Source: Corynebacterium lemuris (GTDB taxonomy: Bacteria > Actinomycetota > Actinomycetes > Mycobacteriales > Mycobacteriaceae). From it: DNA of 64,000 nt. Shown here piece by piece: positions 43,804 through 51,227 of this stretch. Both the position numbers and the translations under genes were made by a program. The notes below the pieces were generated by a model. It did no database searches. It was not told the origin of the DNA and was given only the letters and a program-made list of their open reading frames with translations. Numbering within the stretch: position 1 is the first letter of the stretch; every line of letters begins with the position of its first letter. The stretch is from assembly GCF_024919295.1 (NCBI RefSeq), contig NZ_JANWTC010000006.1, positions 121,136 to 185,135 of the forward strand, read 5' to 3'.

Positions 43804-44934
43804 ATGGCGGCTCAACCCAGAATTGCTCTCATCGGCACCGGAATGATCGCCGGAGCCCATCTTCGCGCTGCCCGCAGTCTGGGCGCGGAGATCACAGGAA
43901 TATTGGGCTCCCGGCCCGAGCGTTCCGCTCAGGTCGCCCGGGAATGGCGTATCCCCACCGGGTATGCGGATCTGGCGGCCCTGATCGCTGAGCGGCCGGA
44001 TGTGGTGCATGTGTGCACCCCGAATAAGTCACATGCCTTTTATACTGAAGCCCTGATCCGGGCAGGCATTCACACTGTGGTGGAAAAACCGGTGGCCACG
44101 ACCCTGGCGGACGCCGAACTGCTGGCTGATCTGGCCGCGAAAAACGACGTGGTGGTCACTGTCCCTTACGTCTACCGTTACCACCCGCTGGTCCGGGAGA
44201 TCCGGGCCCGTCGGATCGCCGGTGAATTCGGCGATATCGCCCTGGTCCATGGCTCATATCTGCAGGACTGGCTGCTTTCTCCCGACGCCGCTACGTGGCG
44301 GGTCAACCCGGTGGAAGGCGGTCCCTCGCGGGCCTTCGCCGATATCGGCACCCACTGGTGTGACATGGCCGAATTTGTCTCCGGGGAGAAGTTTCTACGG
44401 TTGTCTGCCATCACCTCGATCACTCACCCCACCCGCCCCCGACACTCCACCGCATCGTTTGGCGGCGCTGTCTCCTCCGGTAATCAGCAGGCAGAGTATG
44501 TACCTGTCCACACGGAGGACATCGCGGTGGTCACTTTTGAGACCGCCAGGAATATCCCCGCCACTACCGTGATCTCACAGGTCTCCGCGGGCCGTAAGAA
44601 CCGGCTCTGGCTTGAGATTGACGGTACCGCCGGTTCCGCGGTATTCGACCAGGAGAACCCGGAGACCATCTGGCTGGGCCGGGAAAATGAATCCGTCCTG
44701 CTCCACCGCGGCGAGGCCGGCGCCCAACCCGAGCAGGCCAGGTTCAACCAGGTCCCCGCCGGGCATCCGCAGGGGTGGACCGACGCCTTCACCGCCTTCA
44801 TCCACGACACTTATCGCGCCGTCAGTGGTGACGTGCCGGACGGCCTGCCCACCATCGAGGATGGCCTGCGTTCAATCCGGCTTATCGACGCCGTCCTTTC
44901 CTCCGCCGGGAGCAGAGAGTGGGTCTCCATCTGA
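43804..44934 (+). CDS. Gfo/Idh/MocA-family oxidoreductase
   Basis: A 376-residue NAD(P)-dependent sugar or inositol dehydrogenase. Rossmann motif IGTGMIAGAHL is at residues 10-20, VHVCTPNKSHAFYTEAL follows, and EKPVATT carries the conserved catalytic-site Lys. The C-terminal domain includes DIGTHWCDMAEFV. AGGGGAAACAC precedes the ATG. It follows the ROK gene closely and probably belongs to the same carbohydrate pathway. Confidence 0.87.
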   Translation: MAAQPRIALIGTGMIAGAHLRAARSLGAEITGILGSRPERSAQVAREWRIPTGYADLAALIAERPDVVHVCTPNKSHAFYTEALIRAGIHTVVEKPVATTLADAELLADLAAKNDVVVTVPYVYRYHPLVREIRARRIAGEFGDIALVHGSYLQDWLLSPDAATWRVNPVEGGPSRAFADIGTHWCDMAEFVSGEKFLRLSAITSITHPTRPRHSTASFGGAVSSGNQQAEYVPVHTEDIAVVTFETARNIPATTVISQVSAGRKNRLWLEIDGTAGSAVFDQENPETIWLGRENESVLLHRGEAGAQPEQARFNQVPAGHPQGWTDAFTAFIHDTYRAVSGDVPDGLPTIEDGLRSIRLIDAVLSSAGSREWVSI

Positions 44935-44951
44935 GGGGTGTCCGGGAGGGG

Positions 44952-45704
44952 CTACGGTGCCAGATGCGTCGTCACGGCCATGGCGGCCCCCACGATGCCC
45001 GCACGGTTGAGCAGCTTGGCCGGAATCACCGGAGTCTCGACGGTCAGAAGAGGAATCCAACGCTCGTGGTCGCCGGAGATGCCGCCACCGACAATGAACA
45101 GCCTCGGAGAGAATAACCGCTCATACTCGGCGAGGACCTTCGAGACCCGCTTCGACCATTTCTTGAAGCTGAGTTCCTCACGATCCTTGACCGCGGAGGA
45201 CGCCTGGTGCTCGGCCTTCTTCCGACCGACGAGCAGGTGGCCGATCTCCGTGTTGGGAAACAGGTGGGCATCGATGAGGAAGGCGGAACCGATGCCGGTG
45301 CCGAAAGTGAGGAAGATGACCGCACCGGTGGCGGCTGCCGGGTCACCGAAGGAGACCTCCGCCAGGCCTGCGGCGTCGGCGTCATTGAGCACGCTGATTT
45401 CCCGGTCCCCGAGGTGGCGGCGGAACAGCTCGTTGACGTTCGTGCCGATCCACGAGGGATCGATATTCGCTGCGGACCGTGCGACCTGGTCCTTGACCAC
45501 CGAGGGCAGGGTGATCCCCACAGGCCCGTCCCACTTCTCCTGCCGGAGAATTTCGGCCACGGTCTCTGCCACCGCGTCCGGGGTGGCCGGTTTCGGCGTC
45601 GCGATCTTGACCTGCTCTCCGACGAACTCGCCGTCGTCGAGATTGACGCGTGCGCCCTTGATGCCTGAGCCGCCGATGTCAATGCCGAAGCTGATGTTAT
45701 TCAT
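44952..45704 (-). CDS. ppgK: Polyphosphate glucokinase
   Basis: A 250-residue ROK-family kinase that phosphorylates glucose using polyphosphate or ATP. GIDIGGSGIKGA (residues 7-18) is the phosphate loop, LNDADAAGLAE contains the catalytic Asp, TFGTGIGSAF follows, and the actinobacterial PpgK block FPNTEIGHL...KKAEHQASSAVK is clear. It is monocistronic and convergent with the dehydrogenase gene (17-base gap). Confidence 0.94.
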   Translation of the reverse strand: MNNISFGIDIGGSGIKGARVNLDDGEFVGEQVKIATPKPATPDAVAETVAEILRQEKWDGPVGITLPSVVKDQVARSAANIDPSWIGTNVNELFRRHLGDREISVLNDADAAGLAEVSFGDPAAATGAVIFLTFGTGIGSAFLIDAHLFPNTEIGHLLVGRKKAEHQASSAVKDREELSFKKWSKRVSKVLAEYERLFSPRLFIVGGGISGDHERWIPLLTVETPVIPAKLLNRAGIVGAAMAVTTHLAP

Positions 45705-46060
45705 GGCGACAACAGTACATGTGCTGTTAAGCGGTCATAAGGAAAATCCGGCCCCATCCCACTGTGGACCTGAACTCTGTTCGGTGGACACGACGTTGGT
45801 GTCGACAAGGAGCTGGCGGGCCAGCGCAATATCTCCCGAGGTACGTCTCAGCGGAGAGATTGACCTGGGTGGATTCGCAGCAGACCAGGGAGATATTTAA
45901 TGGCTGCCGGTGTCCTGCGCCGCTAATTCGTTTCAGATATCTGACGATGGATTCGAGAATCTCCTCGGCTGTCTTAGTTGGTCCAGCTAACCGGTCTGGG
46001 GTTCTCGTTGCGCCACATATTCATCCCATAAAAAGCTACGAACGAATTAACGGCGCAACA
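45705..46060. other. 356-bp stretch without a supported gene
   Basis: It carries the ppgK promoter at its left end. A short minus-strand frame near 45750-45880 and an unconvincing plus-strand frame were seen, but neither has a start signal or family likeness. Base composition drops toward AT in 45900-46060, which may mark a decayed gene or inserted remnant. Confidence 0.4.
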
Positions 46061-46909
46061 CTAGCCCAGGAACCAGTTGACCGCGTCGCGGTAGGTCCAG
46101 ATGTTGCTGGGCATGCCCTCCGGCGGATCAGTCGGTGTGCCCACCCCCGCGACCGTCGCGTCCGCACCAAAGGCCAGCGTGAAGTCGACCACCGCACGGC
46201 GCAGGTGGTTCTCGGAGGTCACGACGATGACGGATGTCGCGCCGGGAAGCAGCTGGCGGGCATAGCGGGCGTTGGTGACCGTGGAGTTCGCGCGGTCCTC
46301 GACGATGATTCGGCTGGCAGGTACTCCGTTGGCGATCAGCCACTCGCGCATGGCATGGGCCTCGATGTGGCCGTCCGGCGTCAGCCCGCCAGAGACAACG
46401 ATCGGCGTGGTGGGGCGGGTGATGGCCAGCGCGTGGGCGGCTTCGAGCCGGTGGGCCAGGTTGGGGTGTACCGAGCCGTCGGTGTTCAGCCCGTTGCCCA
46501 GCACAATGATCGGGGCGTCAGCTGGGGCCGCGGATGCGGGCGTGATGTCTGAGTGCAGCGCCTGGAGCGCGGCGGTGACCAGTGTGCGGCGCTCGGGGCC
46601 CAGTGCCTGCATGGCTGCCTCCCGGGCCGCGGTATTGGATTCGTAGTCGGCGGAGAAGACCGCCGCGGTGAGCAGGTCCTCCTGGCTGGCGGCCGCCAGA
46701 TCAAGCCCGCCGCCCTGGACCTCCTGGGAGATCAGGTAGGGCCCGTGGCCGGGAATGTCCACCAGGACGATCTTCTCCAGGCCGGGCAGCGGGACGGTGA
46801 GCGGCACGGAGGACAACGATGAGGTCAGCGCATGTGCCGGCGCCACCAGACCAGGCAGCAGAATGAGGGCGGTGGCGGCCAGCAGCGGGCGGGTGGCACG
46901 AAAACGCAT
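46061..46909 (-). CDS. Exported DUF218 (YdcF/SanA/ElyC-like) protein
   Basis: A 282-residue protein with a signal peptide (cleavage near AHA, residue 27), a helical N-terminal region, and a DUF218 domain from about residue 140: IIVLGNGLNTDGSVHPNL, RLEAAHALA, VVSGGLTPDGHIEAHAMREWL, VEDRANSTVTNARYA, VVTSENHLRRA. DUF218 proteins act in envelope biogenesis, but the reaction is not settled. It diverges from the DUF4259-like gene. Confidence 0.85.
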   Translation of the reverse strand: MRFRATRPLLAATALILLPGLVAPAHALTSSLSSVPLTVPLPGLEKIVLVDIPGHGPYLISQEVQGGGLDLAAASQEDLLTAAVFSADYESNTAAREAAMQALGPERRTLVTAALQALHSDITPASAAPADAPIIVLGNGLNTDGSVHPNLAHRLEAAHALAITRPTTPIVVSGGLTPDGHIEAHAMREWLIANGVPASRIIVEDRANSTVTNARYARQLLPGATSVIVVTSENHLRRAVVDFTLAFGADATVAGVGTPTDPPEGMPSNIWTYRDAVNWFLG

Positions 46910-46969
46910 GACATCTCCTTATGGGCGGGAAAATTAACCCGTTCTCAGCATCAGACTTCCGGCCGACGG

Positions 46970-46975
46970 TAAGGT
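46970..46975 (+). promoter_or_regulatory. Candidate -10 box TAAGGT (leaderless start)
   Basis: TAAGGT lies seven bases before the ATG at 46983. No ribosome binding site is present between them. Confidence 0.45.
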
Positions 46976-46982
46976 GTCCCCC

Positions 46983-47345
46983 ATGCAGAACTGGAACACC
47001 GGACCATTCGATAATGAGGACGCCGCCGAGGTGCTCGAGGACGTCCGCAGCGGTGAACTCTACCTGGAGGAACTGCTGCCCGGGGTGGGAAACCGTTATA
47101 TCGAGGCGGACCAGGGCGCGATCATCGTCGCCCTCGCCCACCTCGCCGGCGGGGACCTGCCCGAGGGCATCACCCCCGAGCAGGTCACCGAGCTGCAGAC
47201 CCCGGAGGTCAAGGAACGCCTCCGCGAGTGCCTGGGCGCGGTGCTCTCCGACGGAACCGTCTCCGAGCTCGCCGCCCAGTGGGCCGAGGAAGGCACCGAA
47301 CAGCTCTACGAGTGGAAGGCGAAGGCCTTCATCAGCCTGGGTTGA
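46983..47345 (+). CDS. DUF4259-like protein
   Basis: A 120-residue acidic cytoplasmic protein. MQNWNTGPFDNEDAAEVLED is the typical DUF4259 opening (W-GxGPFDND-A), followed by a helical body. Function is unknown. The ATG at 46983 gives the canonical N-terminus; the frame reaches back to 46974 only through a GTG. The O-acetyltransferase gene begins 21 bases after the stop, so they may be co-transcribed. Confidence 0.75.
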   Translation: MQNWNTGPFDNEDAAEVLEDVRSGELYLEELLPGVGNRYIEADQGAIIVALAHLAGGDLPEGITPEQVTELQTPEVKERLRECLGAVLSDGTVSELAAQWAEEGTEQLYEWKAKAFISLG

Positions 47346-47365
47346 GGACGCTGGGGAGGATCTCG

Positions 47366-47974
47366 ATGACCTTCGAGGACCAGCGCAGCCACATGCTCAC
47401 CGGCGCCATGTACAACGACCTCACCGCTGAGCTGGTGGCAGCCCGCGAGCAGGCGGTACGGGCGACCGACGCCTACAACGCCAGCTTCGGGGTTTCCGCC
47501 GCCGAGCGGGAAGCCCTCCTGACGAAAGTCCTGGGATCGATCGGGGACAACGTCCACTTCGAGCCCACATTTCGCTGTGAGTTCGGCTGCAACATCATCA
47601 TCGGCGATAATTTCTACGCCAACTTCGACTGCATCATGCTCGACGGTGGCGGTATAACCATCGGGGACAACGTCCTGCTCGGCCCGCGGGTATCGATCTA
47701 CACCTCTAATCACGCGCTGGATCCGGCGGAGCGGGCCGCCGGTGCCTGCTACGCCCGAGAAGTGGTGATCGGTGACAATGTGTGGATCGGCGGTGGCGTG
47801 ACCATCAACCCGGGTGTCACCATCGGCGACAACGCCGTGATCGGTTCCGGAAGTGTCGTCACCCGGGACATCCCCGCCGACAGCCTGGCGTTCGGTGTGC
47901 CGGCTGCAGTTCACCGGATCATCACCGCGGCAGACCGGTCGGGATACCCTCTCACCCGGGACCTCTCCTCCTGA
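47366..47974 (+). CDS. Maltose/galactoside O-acetyltransferase family protein
   Basis: A 202-residue hexapeptide-repeat acetyltransferase (Maa/LacA/NodL type). The N-terminal maltose-acetyltransferase domain opens with HMLTGAMYNDLTAELVAAR. The left-handed helix repeats include IIIGDNFYANFDCIMLDGGG, ITIGDNVLLGP, VVIGDNVWIGGGVTINPGVT and IGDNAVIGSGSVV. The catalytic His is in SNHALDP. It transfers acetyl from acetyl-CoA to a sugar hydroxyl. GGAGG stands seven bases before the ATG. Confidence 0.9.
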   Translation: MTFEDQRSHMLTGAMYNDLTAELVAAREQAVRATDAYNASFGVSAAEREALLTKVLGSIGDNVHFEPTFRCEFGCNIIIGDNFYANFDCIMLDGGGITIGDNVLLGPRVSIYTSNHALDPAERAAGACYAREVVIGDNVWIGGGVTINPGVTIGDNAVIGSGSVVTRDIPADSLAFGVPAAVHRIITAADRSGYPLTRDLSS

Positions 47975-48079
47975 CACAGGGCCGTGGTGTCCCAGCAAAG
48001 GCCGTTGCCGCTGAATTTGTGCACCGTCTCCGGTGCCACGAGGGCCAACGTTTGCCGGGTCCTCGTTACTTTTCTCACC

Positions 48080-48085
48080 TACGAT
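48080..48085 (+). promoter_or_regulatory. Candidate -10 box TACGAT (leaderless start)
   Basis: TACGAT is seven bases before the ATG at 48093, with no Shine-Dalgarno sequence. Confidence 0.45.
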
Positions 48086-48092
48086 CGAGGTC

Positions 48093-48575
48093 ATGGACCT
48101 CCACCCGAATCTGCAGCCTTATGCATTTCTCCTCGGCACCTGGAAAGGTGAGGGCCGGGGCTTCTATCCCACGATCGATGACTTCCACTTCACGGAGACC
48201 CTGAGCTTCTCGACGATCCCCGGCAAGCCCTTCTTCCGCTACGAGCAGAAGACAATGGGACCGGACGGTCCGATGCACACGGAGCTGGGTTTTCTGCGCC
48301 CGACGGGGGAGGGGCGACTGGAGTTCATCCTCGCTCAGCCGATGGGGCAGACGGAACTGCTGACCGGACATGCACGCGAGGAGGAATACTTCCTCGTCCT
48401 GGACTTCGCCGAGTCCACGATCGTGAACTCCGGCAGCGCGAAGAAGGTGGACACGACGATGCGCAGTTACACCTTCAACGGTGACCGCACCTCCCTGATC
48501 GCACGCTTCTACATGGGGGCTGTGCGCCAGCCCCTGCAGGAGCACCTGGTCAGCGAACTGACCAAGGTGGAATGA
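48093..48575 (+). CDS. Nitrobindin-like heme-binding beta-barrel protein
   Basis: A 160-residue protein of the nitrobindin/FABP-like family (formerly DUF1794). The signature GTWKGEGRGFYPTI is near residue 15, followed by FFRYEQKT, MHTELGFLRP and the late heme-side region. These small barrels bind heme b and react with NO or peroxynitrite. The start is set by the conserved N-terminus and the -10 box rather than the GTG at 48033. Confidence 0.88.
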   Translation: MDLHPNLQPYAFLLGTWKGEGRGFYPTIDDFHFTETLSFSTIPGKPFFRYEQKTMGPDGPMHTELGFLRPTGEGRLEFILAQPMGQTELLTGHAREEEYFLVLDFAESTIVNSGSAKKVDTTMRSYTFNGDRTSLIARFYMGAVRQPLQEHLVSELTKVE

Positions 48576-48581
48576 GCCGGA

Positions 48582-49172
48582 TCAGCTCAGCTCCACCCCG
48601 TCGCGGCTGACGGCGAAGCTGTAGAAGTCGATGGCACACATCACCTTCACCTCACCCTCCGCGACAGCACAGCTGACCGGACCCTCCACGAGACGGTTAC
48701 CGGGCTCGAGCACCACGGTCTGCTCACCGGGGACGAATATCCGGTTGACGTGGTGGGTCGTGGCCGGCTCGCCCTCGCGCACGGAGACCGCGTTGATGTC
48801 TCCCTCCCCGTCGTGGGTGCACATGGCCACCGGTTCGCCGTCCGAATACATCTCGCAGTAGGTGCCGTCCGGCCCCTGGAACTGCAGACCGGGCTGCTCG
48901 GGGAAGATCAGCGCCGAAGCGTAGGGGGTCGGGTCGGTCTCGGGGACATCCGCGATCAGCTCGACGAACCGGCTGCCGGGGATGCCGATATAGGAGGGCT
49001 CACCGGTGGGTGTCTCCCTGATCGTGGTCGTGGTCTCTGTATCAGTGGTTGTGGCCGTTGTGGCAGTGGTGACGGTGGTGGGGGTTTCCTCTACAGGCTC
49101 GTCGGAGGTGCAGCCGCTCAGGGCCACCAGACCAGCGACAGCAACGGGGAGGATGCGGATCCAGTGCTTCAT
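48582..49172 (-). CDS. Lipoprotein with Thr-rich tether
   Basis: A 196-residue predicted lipoprotein: signal peptide with lipobox LSGC near residue 21, a Thr-rich linker (about residues 30-53), then a folded domain with four cysteines (in GTYCEMY, VAMCTHD, PVSCAVA, KVMCAID) that could form two disulfides. No family is recognised. It is convergent with the nitrobindin-like gene. Confidence 0.7.
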   Translation of the reverse strand: MKHWIRILPVAVAGLVALSGCTSDEPVEETPTTVTTATTATTTDTETTTTIRETPTGEPSYIGIPGSRFVELIADVPETDPTPYASALIFPEQPGLQFQGPDGTYCEMYSDGEPVAMCTHDGEGDINAVSVREGEPATTHHVNRIFVPGEQTVVLEPGNRLVEGPVSCAVAEGEVKVMCAIDFYSFAVSRDGVELS

Positions 49173-49372
49173 AAGTCGCAGCGTATCCGCCCGCCGGTGT
49201 CCGGCCTCACATTTTTCTGCCACCGATGCCAATCTGGTACCCGCAACATCACGGTTCAGTTACCATCCGGTCACATCTGAATATCGGACGCTTTGAGGTG
49301 TTCACAAACTTAGCTCCGGGCACGATGTGTGAAGTAAGTTGCATTGCCATCTACCTGCTGAAGGAGCCCCCG

Positions 49373-50500
49373 ATGAGACTGCGCAGACTGTTGCCGGTGG
49401 GCTTCGCTGCGGTCCTCACACTGGGCCTGGCCTCCTGCTCCTCCAACGGCTCCGGAGGGACCATCCTCTCCCTCACGAGCAGCGCAGCAGGGGAGACCGA
49501 GACCGGCACGCCCGATCCGCATCCCGGTCCCGCCACCACCTTCGAGATCAGCGAACCACCGGTCACCTGTGAAAACCAGACCATGGATCTGATGTCCACC
49601 GCCCTCGGCGCCTGGCTCGGCTCCCAGATCGTCCCCACCGACCAGCCCGACACCTCCTACTACTTCACAGTCAAAGACAACCAGTTCAACCCCTGCGCGG
49701 AACTGAGCTGGGTGACCCTCGAAGGCCCCAACGGCAACCTCGCGCACGACCCCGGCAACGGCAACAACTTCGTCGACACCGTCGTCTTCTTCAACGGCGA
49801 GAACCTGATCCGCGACCCCGCACCCCTCCAGTTCGAGGACATCACCTCCGTGGAGCGTGTCGACGCCCACCAGCTCGCCCTCACCTACCGCAACGACCGG
49901 GAACACTCCGTCACCTACAGCTTTGCGGACGGCCAGCTCCACGGCGAGGAACAGCTTCCACCCCAGGTGAGCGACAATCACCGCCTGGACCTCCACCGCG
50001 CCGGGCCACCGGCTGCCGGAGCACCGCGGCCTTTCGGCAACGCCAACTACAGGCCCTGGGACCACGAGAAGTCAGTGGGCCGACAGTACTCCCTCATGAT
50101 GGGGGAGGATCTGGTCACCTGCGACTTCGCCAACTTCAACGGGGTGCAACTGGTCTGCTACTCCGAGAAGGCTCTGCCCTGGCCCCTGATGCCCCGCGAC
50201 CCACAGGCCAGGAAGCAGGATATGGCCAACATCGCCTTCATGAATTTCCAGGCTGACGGCAACCTGACCACCGAGGCCGGGGCTTTCTCCAAGCCGGGTG
50301 CGAGATTCGAGATGTTGCCGGATAACTCCGTCACCCGCATCGCGGACATCTTCATTGACACCCGCAGCGACGTGCTCAAGATCCACGACGTCAACCTCGC
50401 CTACCTCCTCGGCACCGGCGTCGCCGAGCCCGTCGAGGTCCCCAGCTTCCAGCTCGACACCTCACGCCACCCCAGGGATCTCGCGCCCTGGGAGGAATAG
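49373..50500 (+). CDS. LppP/LprE-family lipoprotein
   Basis: A 375-residue lipoprotein. The lipobox LASC follows a typical signal peptide. Residues about 90-170 contain the LppP/LprE pattern (YYFTVKDNQFNPCAELSWVT..., then VVFFNGENLI), and the second half (about 235-370) is another beta-rich domain with CDFAN and VCYSEK cysteines. Function is not known. AAGGAG precedes the ATG at 49373. Confidence 0.78.
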   Translation: MRLRRLLPVGFAAVLTLGLASCSSNGSGGTILSLTSSAAGETETGTPDPHPGPATTFEISEPPVTCENQTMDLMSTALGAWLGSQIVPTDQPDTSYYFTVKDNQFNPCAELSWVTLEGPNGNLAHDPGNGNNFVDTVVFFNGENLIRDPAPLQFEDITSVERVDAHQLALTYRNDREHSVTYSFADGQLHGEEQLPPQVSDNHRLDLHRAGPPAAGAPRPFGNANYRPWDHEKSVGRQYSLMMGEDLVTCDFANFNGVQLVCYSEKALPWPLMPRDPQARKQDMANIAFMNFQADGNLTTEAGAFSKPGARFEMLPDNSVTRIADIFIDTRSDVLKIHDVNLAYLLGTGVAEPVEVPSFQLDTSRHPRDLAPWEE

Positions 50501-50670
50501 GGGAGCAGCCTCAAAGGTATTGACCAGCATCCGGTGCTGTGTGATGGTGGTCTCAGATGCTTCTCCACTGATAGTCCCCACCGTTGCTGTGGGAGAGGTG
50601 GGAGCGACACCGTGCCTCAGCACAGCACCGGGTCCTTCCTCGACCACGCAGTGTCCTGAGAGGAATAACC

Positions 50671-51162
50671 ATGAGCATTCATGTCCAGCAGCCGCAGCCC
50701 TATGACATCGTCGGCAATACCATCCAGATCGCAGGGGTTGCCGGCGGCGCATTTGAAGCCACCTACAACTACGTCATCACTGAGGGACACGACGAGGTCA
50801 CCGGGCATTTCATGGCCGGTGACGGTGTTGGAGGCCACGGCCAGTTCCAGATCTCGGTGGATGTCTCCGGCGCCGCGTTCACCCATGTCGTGGCTTATGT
50901 GGAGGTCTTCCACACCTCGCCCAAGGACGGCGAACCCCGCGATCGCGTCGTGGTCCCGGTCATCCTGGGGGCGCGGATCGTGCCCGGCTACACCACCTAC
51001 CTCGAACACGTGGTGAAGAGCGGGGAGACCTTGTGGCGGATCGCGCAGCAGCACTACGGCAACGGCAATCTCTACCACCGGCTGATAGCGGCGAATCCCT
51101 CGATCACCAACCCCAACCTGATCCACCCCGGTGATCTGATCCGGGTACCGCGCGCAGACTAA
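50671..51162 (+). CDS. Gmad2-LysM two-domain protein
   Basis: A 163-residue protein without a signal peptide. Residues 1-100 look like a Gmad2 immunoglobulin-like domain (V-QPQPYDIVGNTIQIAGVAG, GHGQFQISVDV, HTSPKDGEPRDRVVVPV), and 110-163 form a LysM domain (HVVKSGETLWRIAQQHYGNG, HPGDLIRVP). LysM binds peptidoglycan, but no export signal is seen, so the working compartment is unclear. AGAGGAATAACC precedes the ATG. Confidence 0.82.
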   Translation: MSIHVQQPQPYDIVGNTIQIAGVAGGAFEATYNYVITEGHDEVTGHFMAGDGVGGHGQFQISVDVSGAAFTHVVAYVEVFHTSPKDGEPRDRVVVPVILGARIVPGYTTYLEHVVKSGETLWRIAQQHYGNGNLYHRLIAANPSITNPNLIHPGDLIRVPRAD

Positions 51163-51178
51163 ACAGAGGAAAAACCCC

Positions 51179-51203
51179 GCCGGGGTGGTCTCAGACCACC
51201 GGC
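51179..51203. terminator. Hairpin between convergent genes
   Basis: GCCGGgGTGGTC pairs with GACCACCGGC (loop TCA), with one unpaired G. It lies between the Gmad2-LysM gene and the convergent P1B ATPase gene, where it can end both transcripts. Confidence 0.65.
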
Positions 51204-51227
51204 GAGGCAGGCTTTCTAGGCCCTCTT

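Noticed and set aside
45764..46060. An insertion sequence end or transposase relic
   Set aside because: The AT-richer stretch and the phrase TGTTCGGTGGACAC looked suggestive, but no inverted ends, direct repeats or transposase motifs were found.
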